Shown here piece by piece: positions 8,929 to 17,789 of a stretch of 64,000 nucleotides of DNA. Location: the NCBI RefSeq assembly GCF_020091585.1, contig NZ_CP083582.1, forward strand, positions 2,108,001-2,172,000. Reading direction: 5' to 3'. The DNA is from Kovacikia minuta CCNUW1. Its GTDB lineage: Bacteria; Cyanobacteriota; Cyanobacteriia; Leptolyngbyales; Leptolyngbyaceae. How positions within the stretch are numbered: position 1 is the stretch's first letter; every line of letters starts with the position of its first letter. Under the pieces are notes generated by a model. That model searched no databases. It was not told where the DNA came from and was given only the letters and a program-made list of their open reading frames with translations. Position numbers and translations under genes: made by a program.

Positions 8929-8949
8929 TGGCTGGTAACTGTCCACTGT

Positions 8950-9900
8950 TCACTGTTCACTGCTTTTTCCTGGTTGCAAGGATTCCAGCAGAACCGCGAT
9001 CGCCTTGTCCTTTTGGGGGTCGGCTCCCTCGGCATACTCCAGGGAAAAGGGCACCACCACATCAGGAGTGACCCCCTTACCTTCTAGCCGTTGGTTCCCA
9101 TTCACAAAGACATTGGCAACGGCAACATAGAGCAGGCTGCCATCTTTCATCAGGAAGGAAGTTCCCGCCACAACTGCTCCAGCGGTTTTTGTGCCTACAA
9201 CGGGGCCAATCTGATATTGTTGGAAGCCAAATGCCAGAATTTCCTTGGCGCTGCGGCTGCCCTCGTTGACCAGCATGACAACCGGTTTATTCCACTGGGC
9301 GTAGCTGGTGTACGGTTTACCGCTTCTGGGAATGCTGGTGATGTTTAAATCGCGTTGTTTAGAGTAAATATTAAGCGCGGTGAGCGGTGCGCCCCCCCAG
9401 CCTTCGCGCAGATCCAACACCAACCCGTCGGCGTTTTTGAGCCGTCCGTAGATCAGATCTTCTTCAAGTTGTTCCTGATACTGATCTCCAGCATAGGACC
9501 AGATATGCATATAACCAATCCGCTTACCGTTTTGCGGAATGATTTTGGTACTGGCTTTTTGGGCATCCAGAAACATGCTTGTGGCGTCTAGCAGTTTCGG
9601 CGTGACGGCAAGATCCCGCTGGCTATCTGGTGTCGGCGAACGCTGAATGCGCAATTTTACCGATTGTCCAGCTTTGCCAGCAAAGGACTGAATCGGATGG
9701 AAAGGCTTGTTGTCTGCACTCAGTAATTGATCTCCCACCTGAAGCCCTGCCTGTGCCGCTGGGCTACCATCCAGAATCGATCGAACAAAGAGTTTGCCGT
9801 TGATGGTTTTTGTAGCTGATGCCAATGCCGCTGTACTCAATCTTGCCTTTTGGGAAAAAGGGTTTGAGAGATTTTTGTAAATCGGACGATCGGGGCGCAA
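8950..9900 (-). CDS. S41 family C-terminal processing-type protease, C-terminal part (frameshifted)
   Basis: This frame carries the PDZ and catalytic parts of an S41 peptidase. The true sequence starts at about residue 32 (Thr-Ile-Asn-Gly-Lys-Leu-Phe) with a PDZ domain (Ala-Gly-Leu-Gln-Val-Gly-Asp) to about 110. The protease core follows with Asp-Leu-Arg-Glu-Gly-Trp-Gly-Gly, the serine region Asn-Glu-Gly-Ser-Arg-Ser-Ala-Lys-Glu and Gly-Thr-Lys-Thr-Ala-Gly. The first 31 residues are out-of-frame translation of the upstream half. With the N-terminal frame (to 10249) and one T fewer at 9807-9811 the gene is 1299 bases, 432 residues, normal for the family. Members trim protein C-termini in the lumen or periplasm. 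Confidence 0.75.
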   Translation of the reverse strand: MRPDRPIYKNLSNPFSQKARLSTAALASATKTINGKLFVRSILDGSPAAQAGLQVGDQLLSADNKPFHPIQSFAGKAGQSVKLRIQRSPTPDSQRDLAVTPKLLDATSMFLDAQKASTKIIPQNGKRIGYMHIWSYAGDQYQEQLEEDLIYGRLKNADGLVLDLREGWGGAPLTALNIYSKQRDLNITSIPRSGKPYTSYAQWNKPVVMLVNEGSRSAKEILAFGFQQYQIGPVVGTKTAGAVVAGTSFLMKDGSLLYVAVANVFVNGNQRLEGKGVTPDVVVPFSLEYAEGADPQKDKAIAVLLESLQPGKSSEQ

Positions 9901-10249
9901 AGATGCCCAAAACCTGGTAATAAGCGGGTTCTTCTGGGATGTAGTAGTGGGTATGGGAGGTGTTTAATTCTCCCAACATCTGATTCACGACTGTCGCAAA
10001 TTCTTCCCGCGATCGCGCCTGGGTTGCCTTGGGTTCGTAGGTTTTCCGGATTGCCTTCCAATCAACCCCATTCAATTTGGGGTCGTAAAAATTATCATTA
10101 ACAGTCTGCCAGATTTGGGCAAATACTTCCGTTTGGGTCTGATTGGTAGCGGGCAGGACGGGCGAAATCAGGCTGTAGAGAAATAGGAGCGAGATGCCGA
10201 GTAAGGTTGCGATCGCCAGATTGCGCCTGGGGAACGGTAGGCGTTGCAT
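9764..10249 (-). CDS. S41 family protease, N-terminal part (frameshifted)
   Basis: This frame gives the N-terminus of the S41 protease. Residues 1-33 contain a positively charged start and a hydrophobic segment (signal peptide or anchor). The N-terminal helical domain follows with Asp-Asn-Phe-Tyr-Asp-Pro and Leu-Gly-Glu-Leu-Asn-Thr-Ser-His-Thr-His-Tyr. The frame is correct up to Gly-Ile-Ser-Tyr-Lys (about residue 147); the last 14 residues are out of frame. The break lies in a run of five T on the plus strand (9807-9811) where four would keep the frame. The product would act outside the cytoplasmic membrane. Confidence 0.7.
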   Translation of the reverse strand: MQRLPFPRRNLAIATLLGISLLFLYSLISPVLPATNQTQTEVFAQIWQTVNDNFYDPKLNGVDWKAIRKTYEPKATQARSREEFATVVNQMLGELNTSHTHYYIPEEPAYYQVLGIFAPRSSDLQKSLKPFFPKGKIEYSGIGISYKNHQRQTLCSIDSGW

Positions 10250-10251
10250 GG

Positions 10252-10335
10252 GTGGTAGGTGGTAGGTAGTAGGTGGTAGGGAGTCAGGTATCAGGTGTCA
10301 GGTGTCAGGTGTCAGGTGTCAGCAGAAAAAGCAGA
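10252..10335. repeat. Short tandem repeats (GGTGGTA-type and TCAGGTG-type)
   Basis: Head-to-tail GGTGGTA/GGTAGTA units are followed by four TCAGGTG heptamers. The GST gene downstream on the minus strand ends in a related run (10383-10410) that codes for its last residues. Confidence 0.65.
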
Positions 10336-10382
10336 GAAACTCAGTCCTCTGTCCTCCGCCCTCAAAGTCCTCCTACTACCTG

Positions 10383-11399
10383 TCACCTACCACCTACCAC
10401 CTGTTCTGTGCTGACGTTTTCGCGCCCGTGGGGTTCCAGGAGATTTGCCAGATCGGGACCAAGGGGAATAATGCCACCGGGATTGAGCGGAAACAGAGAG
10501 CTGTAATAGTCTTGCTTGATAGCTTCCAGATTGCAGGTTGCGGCGACGCCTGGAAGCTGGTACAGGTCACGCAGGTAAGCGCCCAGATTTGGATAGTCCT
10601 GAATTCTGCGGCGGTTACACTTAAACAGCCCGTAGTAGACGGCATCAAACCGCAATAGGGTCGTGAACAGGCGCACATCTGCAAGTGTCAAGCGATCGCC
10701 GCAGAGATAGCGTTGGGATTCCAGAGCCGCTTCGATTTCGTCCAGAGCCGCAAATAAATCTCGGCAAACCGCGTTGTAAGCTTCCTGGGTTTGGGCAAAA
10801 CCGCAGCGATATACCCCGTTGTTGACTGCGGGGTAAATTTTCTCATTCCACTGATCAATTTTTTCGCGCAGGTCTTCTGGATAAAGCTCTAAATCAGGGT
10901 GGCTGGCAAACTCATTGAATGCCGAGTTCAACATCACGATGATCTCTGAACTTTCGTTGTTGACGATCGTTTTTGTCTGCGTGTCCCACAGAACTGGAAC
11001 TGTACAACGTCCGTCGTATCCAGGTCTTGCCAATTCGTACAACTCGGCGAGGGTTTGGCACCCTTCCTCTGTTTGGGAGAAAACCCAACCCCCTTCAAGC
11101 GGAGAAGGAGCCACAATTGTGACTGCGATCGCCGTCTCTAACCCCTTCAGTGCGCGCACAATTAGGGTTCGATGTGCCCAGGGACAGCTTAAGCCAACAT
11201 AGAGTTTATAGCGTCCTGCCACAGGCTGGTAGAGATTTCCGGTTTCCGTGCCAATCGAGCTACGGAACTGGCTGCTGGGACGGATATATTCTCCCTTGGA
11301 ATTGCGGGGAGCAAGTTTGGGCATCATCAAGCGCCACATGGATGTCCAGGCAAATTTGCCCGTTTGGATCAGGAGCTTGGGAGGGAGGGCTTTGGGCAT
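10383..11399 (-). CDS. Glutathione S-transferase, glutathionyl-hydroquinone reductase type
   Basis: The 338-residue product belongs to the Xi-class GSTs (YqjG/ECM4 type), which reduce glutathionyl-hydroquinones and related conjugates with glutathione. The catalytic Cys72 sits in Ser-Cys-Pro-Trp-Ala-His-Arg at the start of the thioredoxin-like domain. Pro-Val-Leu-Trp-Asp and Asn-Asn-Glu-Ser-Ser-Glu-Ile form the glutathione site, and the helical GST-C domain (about 170-310) contains the conserved Leu-Ala-Asp-Val-Arg-Leu-Phe. Length is slightly long: the last 10-15 residues are encoded by an intergenic-type tandem repeat and are probably not functional. It is cytoplasmic. Confidence 0.88.
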   Translation of the reverse strand: MPKALPPKLLIQTGKFAWTSMWRLMMPKLAPRNSKGEYIRPSSQFRSSIGTETGNLYQPVAGRYKLYVGLSCPWAHRTLIVRALKGLETAIAVTIVAPSPLEGGWVFSQTEEGCQTLAELYELARPGYDGRCTVPVLWDTQTKTIVNNESSEIIVMLNSAFNEFASHPDLELYPEDLREKIDQWNEKIYPAVNNGVYRCGFAQTQEAYNAVCRDLFAALDEIEAALESQRYLCGDRLTLADVRLFTTLLRFDAVYYGLFKCNRRRIQDYPNLGAYLRDLYQLPGVAATCNLEAIKQDYYSSLFPLNPGGIIPLGPDLANLLEPHGRENVSTEQVVGGR

Positions 11400-11676
11400 T
11401 TTGTAGGGGGGTAGGTGTTAGGTGTCAGGTGCCAGGGGCTAGGGGTTAGGGAATAAATAGCCTAGGCAAACGAGGCAACGGGGCAAACTTAGAGAAGCGC
11501 TCTATATTCTTACGTTATCGTGCGATCGCGAACTCCGCATCGCCAACCCAATCGTTAATTCGATTTCAGATTTTAGATTTTAGATTGCAAAAGCCCTAAC
11601 CAATCAACGGTTCACTCCTGCCCCCTGCTTCCCGACCCTCACCCCTGCCCCCTGACTTCTGATTTCTGACACCTTC
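11400..11676. other. Gene-free stretch with degenerate tandem repeats
   Basis: The gap between pgm and the GST gene holds short repeats (AGGTGTCAGGTGCCAGG-like at 11419-11437, TTTTAGATTTTAGATT at 11571-11586, CCCCTGC/CCCCTGA units at 11620-11670). I see no gene, RNA or clear terminator. Confidence 0.5.
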
Positions 11677-13371
<1,695 letters not shown>

Positions 13372-13483
13372 TTAGGGGCTACCGAGCACCCATTATGGAT
13401 TATCCAAGACTTTTTTTCAGGCTTTTGGGCTAATTCTCAGAAAAGGGAGTTTGTGGATGCAGCCAATTCCGCGTTGACACGCT

Positions 13484-13780
13484 TTACCAGCCAATTCTGT
13501 AATACTGTTCTAACCACATGCGGACTTCCTGTTCAGAGGATAGACAGGCAGTGTACCCAGTGATTGGGCTGTAGACATACCAGCGGGTGTTGCCTGTGCG
13601 ATCGGTTCTTTCCCAGATTCGTGGTTCCTGCCCACTTGTCAGCACTTTCCCTAGAAATTGCAATAGATTATGGAAGTTTGTTTTCCAATTTGTCTTCCAG
13701 TTTGAGTTATTGCTTTTGGGTTCCGATGCTGTCTCTGGAGCCAATTCCAGGTCTTCGTAAAGCTTCCAATCAGTCTTCAT
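13484..13780 (-). CDS. Small cyanobacterial protein of unknown function
   Basis: The 98-residue product has an acidic, Asn/Trp-rich N-terminal half and a compact C-terminal half. The latter reads Trp-Glu-Arg-Thr-Asp-Arg-x-Gly-x-Thr-Arg-Trp-Tyr-Val-Tyr, then Glu-Val-Arg-Met-Trp-Leu-Glu-Gln. No signal peptide or membrane segment. The aromatic beta-strand plus helix pattern suggests a real small fold, but I know no function. It stands alone between pgm and the TIGR02588 gene. Confidence 0.65.
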   Translation of the reverse strand: MKTDWKLYEDLELAPETASEPKSNNSNWKTNWKTNFHNLLQFLGKVLTSGQEPRIWERTDRTGNTRWYVYSPITGYTACLSSEQEVRMWLEQYYRIGW

Positions 13781-13921
13781 CGCGAGTCCTCAGGTTAAAT
13801 TGCCGAAATCCCATTCCATCAGCACATACACGGCTCAATCCAAGCTGTATTCGAAGGGGCAATTCCTACGCCTGGTCGTGAGTTAACTGTAGAAAAGAAT
13901 CGGGAAGAAACCGGGAAGAAC

Positions 13922-14347
13922 TTATGGTTCTCGATAGCTGGCAATCCGAATGGTCAATTCGCCCTGGCGGGGGTCTTGCTCGAAAATAAATGCGCCCTTC
14001 TCCTTCTCATCACCTGACAGGAAATCGAACTGCACCTCTCCCGATTCTTTGACCTGTCCGTTAATCCGTAGCTCGGCAATAACCTGAACCGCATCAACGG
14101 TCTCTCCTCCCGTGTTGGCAATTTCAAAGGGGACATAAAACTGATTGCCCTCCTGCCGCACGCTACCATCTCGCTGAATCACTAAAACTGGTGGCCGATC
14201 GCGCTCTATTACCCAGGTGTAAATGATTAATCCTGCAATCACCACCAAGATTAAGGAAGCAATACTAAAAGTGATCCACTCCGCAAAGCTGCGGGGTGGG
14301 TGCTTGGTTTGTTGGTCAGAAGATTCCTGTTCTTGAGCCTGACTCAT
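13922..14347 (-). CDS. TIGR02588 family membrane-anchored protein
   Basis: The 141-residue product starts at the ATG at 14347, which overlaps the stop of the upstream gene as ATGA; a longer frame exists but would run through that gene. Residues 1-25 are hydrophilic, about 26-48 form one membrane span, and the rest is a beta-rich soluble domain with Asn-Gln-Phe-Tyr-Val-Pro-Phe-Glu-Ile-Ala-Asn-Thr-Gly-Gly. This is the pattern of the TIGR02588 family, always of unknown function and found next to TIGR02587. The overlap and shared context indicate one operon and perhaps one complex. Confidence 0.75.
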   Translation of the reverse strand: MSQAQEQESSDQQTKHPPRSFAEWITFSIASLILVVIAGLIIYTWVIERDRPPVLVIQRDGSVRQEGNQFYVPFEIANTGGETVDAVQVIAELRINGQVKESGEVQFDFLSGDEKEKGAFIFEQDPRQGELTIRIASYREP

Positions 14348-14709
14348 ATTGCTAACCGTCCTGCTGCACCCCCAATCGTTGCAGGCAACCCTAAAAGGAT
14401 CGTGTGGCTTAACCACGCCTGCCAGGGATCTGCCCAATGTAGCTTGTCAAAGAATACCAGCATCACCGTTGATGCCAATAATGATACGAGGTAGGACATT
14501 ACGGTTTCACTCAGGGGGCGCTGAAAAATTCCTTGTTGTTGCTGCCGTTTTTGTTGATTGCCAAACCCTGCCTCAAACACGATCGCGTAGGAAATCAGCA
14601 ACGATGCCACCATCACTGCCAGCAACCATAGCCCCGTTACGGCGGAGGCTAACATCGGAATCTCATCGGTTGGGGCAATATTAAACGCAATAATCATTGC
14701 CCCAATCAA
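14344..14709 (-). CDS. TIGR02587 family membrane protein, C-terminal part (frameshifted)
   Basis: This frame gives the C-terminal half of a TIGR02587 membrane protein: Asn-Ile-Ala-Pro-Thr-Asp-Glu-Ile-Pro-Met-Leu-Ala, two or three membrane spans and a Gly/Ala-rich end. The annotated start at 14709 is artificial: the frame is open upstream to about 14779 and reads Pro-Glu-Ser-Leu-Asn-Ala-Thr-Leu-Ser-Asp-Ile-Gly-Gly-Thr, joining naturally to the upstream half. Its stop overlaps the next gene by ATGA. Confidence 0.7.
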   Translation of the reverse strand: MIGAMIIAFNIAPTDEIPMLASAVTGLWLLAVMVASLLISYAIVFEAGFGNQQKRQQQQGIFQRPLSETVMSYLVSLLASTVMLVFFDKLHWADPWQAWLSHTILLGLPATIGGAAGRLAI

Positions 14710-14764
14710 GGTGCCGCCAATGTCTGAAAGAGTGGCGTTGAGGCTTTCCGGAGCTAACTGATCA

Positions 14765-15229
14765 TTAACCTGCTGCTCGTTCCTGATCCTTTGCTTTGAG
14801 AAATTGATTTGCCAGTGCTACGCCCAACGTAAACGGAATACTCTCATAAATTAGCTTGCCCAGGGCTTCACTTAAAGCAGTTTGCAGAGTAATTTCTCGC
14901 AGCAGTATTAGAATGGCACCTGCACACAAAATACCAATCGCGATCGCCTCAACCGTATCCATCGCCGCATCACTCGCATCAATATTACTGGTGCTACGAA
15001 AACCAGCCGTGCGATTGAGCATAAACACAATTGCAAAAGTAAGCAAAAGTGCCATTAGCAAGCGGGGTGCAGTAGCGGTTGAACCAATCCACCAGACCTC
15101 CATTGTGTATAGCAGTGGAATGCCAAACAAAAATCCACCTGATGCACCTCGAATCAGGTCAGCGAATTCCGGTTGCCACTGGCTAAGGTTGCCATCTTTA
15201 CCGACGCTTTTTTTAGCACGAATGCCCAT
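14765..15229 (-). CDS. TIGR02587 family membrane protein, N-terminal part (frameshifted)
   Basis: The 154-residue frame has Ile-Arg-Gly-Ala-Ser-Gly-Gly-Phe-Leu-Phe-Gly-Ile-Pro-Leu-Leu-Tyr-Thr-Met-Glu-Val near residues 26-45, the signature start of TIGR02587 proteins, and about four membrane spans. It ends early at Glu-Arg-Ala-Ala-Gly. Dropping one base near 14776-14790 joins it to the frame at 14344-14709, giving 885 bases, 294 residues, a normal full-length member. The function of the family is unknown; the pairing with TIGR02588 is conserved. Confidence 0.7.
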   Translation of the reverse strand: MGIRAKKSVGKDGNLSQWQPEFADLIRGASGGFLFGIPLLYTMEVWWIGSTATAPRLLMALLLTFAIVFMLNRTAGFRSTSNIDASDAAMDTVEAIAIGILCAGAILILLREITLQTALSEALGKLIYESIPFTLGVALANQFLKAKDQERAAG

Positions 15230-15268
15230 GTTAGGTCAGGGGTCAGGGGTTAAGGAATCAAACACGCT

Positions 15269-15356
15269 TACAGCGGTTTTCAGATTAGTAAGCCAAGTCT
15301 TGTGAAATGGGGTGTGGGGTGTGGGGTGTGGGGTGTAGTTAATTCCAATGAAACTG
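15269..15356 (-). repeat. Dispersed repeat with GGGGTGT heptamers, copy 1
   Basis: Read on the minus strand this stretch goes CAGTTTCATTGGAATTAACT, then CACACCC heptamers, TTTCACAAGACT and TCTGAAAACCGCTGTA. The same order of blocks recurs at 48073-48193 on the plus strand. It lies just upstream of the TIGR02587 gene. Confidence 0.65.
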
Positions 15357-15424
15357 GCTGTAATATTAGGATTTCAGTGGAAAAAATTTTTCACATTTGA
15401 GTTTAGAGGTTTAACCCAGTTAAT

Positions 15425-15676
15425 TTAGGACAAGAACAAAATAAAGTCGGTCACCTGTAGGGGCTTGGCATGCGGGCAAAAACCTTGCTGCCAAGTTTGC
15501 CCGATCTGACAGGGACGATCGTGAGGTCGGTCTGGTCTGGGCGAACATTCTTCTTTGATCGGATAATAAAGAGGCATATTGGCAGGCGGTAAAAGCTGCA
15601 ATTTTAGTCTGATGGATCGGGCGGTGACATTTAGATTTCTTCGTAAATCTTCGTTAGATGTTTCCTGGCTCCCCAT
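15425..15676 (-). CDS. Possible small cysteine-containing protein
   Basis: The 83-residue frame has a basic N-terminal half and a Pro/His/Cys-rich second half (Glu-Glu-Cys-Ser-Pro-Arg-Pro-Asp-Arg-Pro, Arg-Pro-Cys-Gln-Ile-Gly, Gly-Phe-Cys-Pro-His-Ala). The three cysteines and the coherent end make it more protein-like than chance frames nearby, but a proper ribosome binding site is lacking (a GAGG is only one base from the ATG). An internal start at Met34 is possible. I do not recognise it. Confidence 0.4.
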   Translation of the reverse strand: MGSQETSNEDLRRNLNVTARSIRLKLQLLPPANMPLYYPIKEECSPRPDRPHDRPCQIGQTWQQGFCPHAKPLQVTDFILFLS

Positions 15677-15844
15677 GCCTCAATGCCCCGCGCTCAAAAA
15701 GTGAACGCTACCAGTAAAAGTTCAAGTGATACAATGCCATCACTCCAATGGCAAGGGGGTAATACAATATCCTCTTGCCTGGTTTATTTGCTCTGGGGCA
15801 CCCTCCTCAACCGGGATCGCCTATGATCGAGTTTCTAGGTTTAG

Positions 15845-16462
15845 ATGGTGGAGAAACCCATTTCTAACTCCCGAACGATGGCGATTTCCACGGAACTGTT
15901 GTGGGCTTTAATTGGGTTGCTGCTGACGATCGGCGGCACTTTTTTGGAAGCTTTTGTGGCAATGCCCACCTGGCATTGGGGTGCAAATAGCATTCAAGCT
16001 CATTCATTGGGAGTGACCTACCAGATTGGGGCGGTTTTGTTAGTTGGGTGTCTGGGGGGGAGAAATGCAGCGGTTCTGTCCCAAATTGCCTACATTCTGT
16101 TGGGGCTAACCTGGTTTCCCGTGTTTGCCCAGGGTGGTGGTATTAGTTACCTCAAAGAACCCAGTTTTGGCTACATTCTTGGATTTATTCCAGGGGCATG
16201 GCTGTGTGGCTATCTCGCATTTAAAGCACTGCCTAAGCTAGAGTCTCTCGCATTTAGCTGCCTCTCCGGATTATTGAGCATCCACATGAGTGGAATTCTC
16301 TACCTGGTTCTGTCCTACGCCCTGAATTGGGTAAATACGAGCGAACTTCCCCTATACCAGGCTCTTCTAAAGTATTCTGTTTACCCACTACCCGGACAGT
16401 TTGCCGTTATTTGTGCGGTCACGGTGCTTGCCTTCACTCTACGCCACATCATGTTTTACTAG
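15845..16462 (+). CDS. bioY: Biotin transporter BioY (ECF S component)
   Basis: The 205-residue product is a six-span membrane protein of the BioY family, the substrate-binding subunit that captures biotin for ECF-type uptake. The Gly-Gly-x-Ser-Tyr-Leu region with Pro-Ser-Phe-Gly-Tyr-Ile-Leu-Gly-Phe-Ile-Pro-Gly (about 100-120) is the family signature. No ECF ATPase or T component lies nearby; many BioY proteins work alone or share those subunits. Cyanobacterial members are common. The first Met of the family core may be Met12. lspA follows on the same strand after about 200 bases. Confidence 0.85.
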   Translation: MVEKPISNSRTMAISTELLWALIGLLLTIGGTFLEAFVAMPTWHWGANSIQAHSLGVTYQIGAVLLVGCLGGRNAAVLSQIAYILLGLTWFPVFAQGGGISYLKEPSFGYILGFIPGAWLCGYLAFKALPKLESLAFSCLSGLLSIHMSGILYLVLSYALNWVNTSELPLYQALLKYSVYPLPGQFAVICAVTVLAFTLRHIMFY

Positions 16463-16668
16463 GCAGAAAGAGAGTTGGGAGGCTGGCTGGGAAATAGGAG
16501 GGAGGGGTTTTCGTACTTGGGGTTGCACATCGATTCATGGGAAACTAGCTAGACAATAGAATCCAGGAACCAGATTTAGAATAGCTCTCCCAGGCTGACT
16601 TCTGGCTTCTGACTCCGACTTTTCCTGCTTGGGGTAAACACAGATTATGGAATACTGCCCTAACCTTG

Positions 16669-17172
16669 ATGATGTTTAACAAAAATCGTTTCTTTTGGAT
16701 TACGACTCTAATCGCTCTGGTTCTGGACAGACTGACCAAATTTCTGGTCGTTTACACTTTTCCCCTAACCATTCCGCCCCAAAGCTTACCCGTGATTCCG
16801 GGTGTTTTTCATATCACCTACGTGGTCAATACGGGGGCAGCATTTAGTATGTTTAGTCAGGGAGTCAGTTGGTTACGCTGGCTTTCCTTCGCAGTTAGTG
16901 TGGGGCTGTTGTTACTGGCATGGTTTGGACCCACCCTCAGCCGTTGGGAACAGGTCGGTTACGGGTTTATTTTGTCGGGAGCTGTGGGCAATGGCATCGA
17001 TCGCTTCATTTTAGGCAAAGTCGTTGATTTTCTGGATTTTCGTCTGATTCAGTTTCCGGTCTTCAACCTTGCAGATACTTTTATCAATATCGGCATTATT
17101 TGCCTGCTCATTGCCAGTTTCATCCGTCCTCCCAGGCTATCGCCGCCGGATAACGATTCATTCAGGAAATAG
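16669..17172 (+). CDS. lspA: Lipoprotein signal peptidase (signal peptidase II)
   Basis: The product of about 167 residues is the four-span aspartic protease that removes signal peptides from prolipoproteins in the cytoplasmic membrane. Visible signatures are Asp-Arg-Leu-Thr-Lys near the start, Asn-Thr-Gly-Ala-Ala-Phe-Ser, Gly-Asn-Gly-Ile-Asp-Arg and Phe-Asn-Leu-Ala-Asp, the last two holding the catalytic aspartates. Start codons cluster at 16666 (TTG), 16669 and 16672 (ATG). sipA follows 60 bases downstream, so bioY-lspA-sipA may form one transcription unit. Confidence 0.94.
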   Translation: MMFNKNRFFWITTLIALVLDRLTKFLVVYTFPLTIPPQSLPVIPGVFHITYVVNTGAAFSMFSQGVSWLRWLSFAVSVGLLLLAWFGPTLSRWEQVGYGFILSGAVGNGIDRFILGKVVDFLDFRLIQFPVFNLADTFINIGIICLLIASFIRPPRLSPPDNDSFRK

Positions 17173-17232
17173 GAATGATGAATTTTGAATGATGAATTTT
17201 GAATTGTTCCCATCCCCCATCCCCCATCCCCC

Positions 17233-17457
17233 ATGTCTCAAGTCTTTTCGATCGGCGATCGTGTTCGCCTCGTTTCCCTTCCTCCTTTCGTCAAAACCGC
17301 AGATCCAATGCCAATGTTGCGCCCTCCAACGGTTCTTGAACTGGGGGAGGAAGGCATCGTCATGGATCGTCGCCCCGGAAATTACTGGAGCATTCGTTTT
17401 GCAAACGGAACTTACCTGTTAGACAGCCAGTATCTAGAAGTCGTTACCCCTTCTTAA
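17233..17457 (+). CDS. sipA: Regulatory protein SipA (DUF3148)
   Basis: The 74-residue product matches SipA, a small SH3-like protein that in Synechococcus and Synechocystis binds and stimulates the histidine kinase NblS (Hik33). The family pattern is clear: Gly-Asp-Arg-Val-Arg-Leu near the start, Leu-Pro-Pro-Phe-Val-Lys-Thr-Ala-Asp-Pro-Met-Pro, Met-Leu-Arg-Pro-Pro, Gly-Glu-Glu-Gly, Asp-Arg-Arg-Pro-Gly, and Trp-x-Ile-Arg-Phe. It is preceded by a CCCCCAT tandem repeat (17212-17232) that overlaps the start ATG. Through NblS it would influence high-light and stress control of photosynthesis and phycobilisome genes. Confidence 0.88.
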   Translation: MSQVFSIGDRVRLVSLPPFVKTADPMPMLRPPTVLELGEEGIVMDRRPGNYWSIRFANGTYLLDSQYLEVVTPS

Positions 17458-17789
17458 ATGAAACGTTAGACGATCGATTTTGGACAACCAATCCAAAAGC
17501 ATCTGAAGGCAAACCCTTCATCCTTCTAAAGTAGACCTAAATTTCTGCGTATTTGCCCCCAACCGCAGCAAGGGTAAACGTTCAGATAATTCTTCTGTAA
17601 GATAATTAGTACTCAACAATCCCTATGGCAGCTAAGGGTAATCGGGAATTCAGTAAATCTACTGGTCAGCTCATTAAACTATCATAAACCTCTAGGTAAC
17701 TTCAAGAATTTTTGGTAATTTGCTACCCTTCCTGTTAGCGAAAACCCTGAACTGGGGCAGACTAGCTATGCCATTTAAGGGTAATAGCT
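17458..17789. other. Gene-free leader of the giant repeat gene
   Basis: This 332-bp gap between sipA and the giant gene contains no supported gene. It is AT-richer than its flanks and may hold the promoter of the giant gene, but no -10/-35 pair stands out. Confidence 0.4.
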
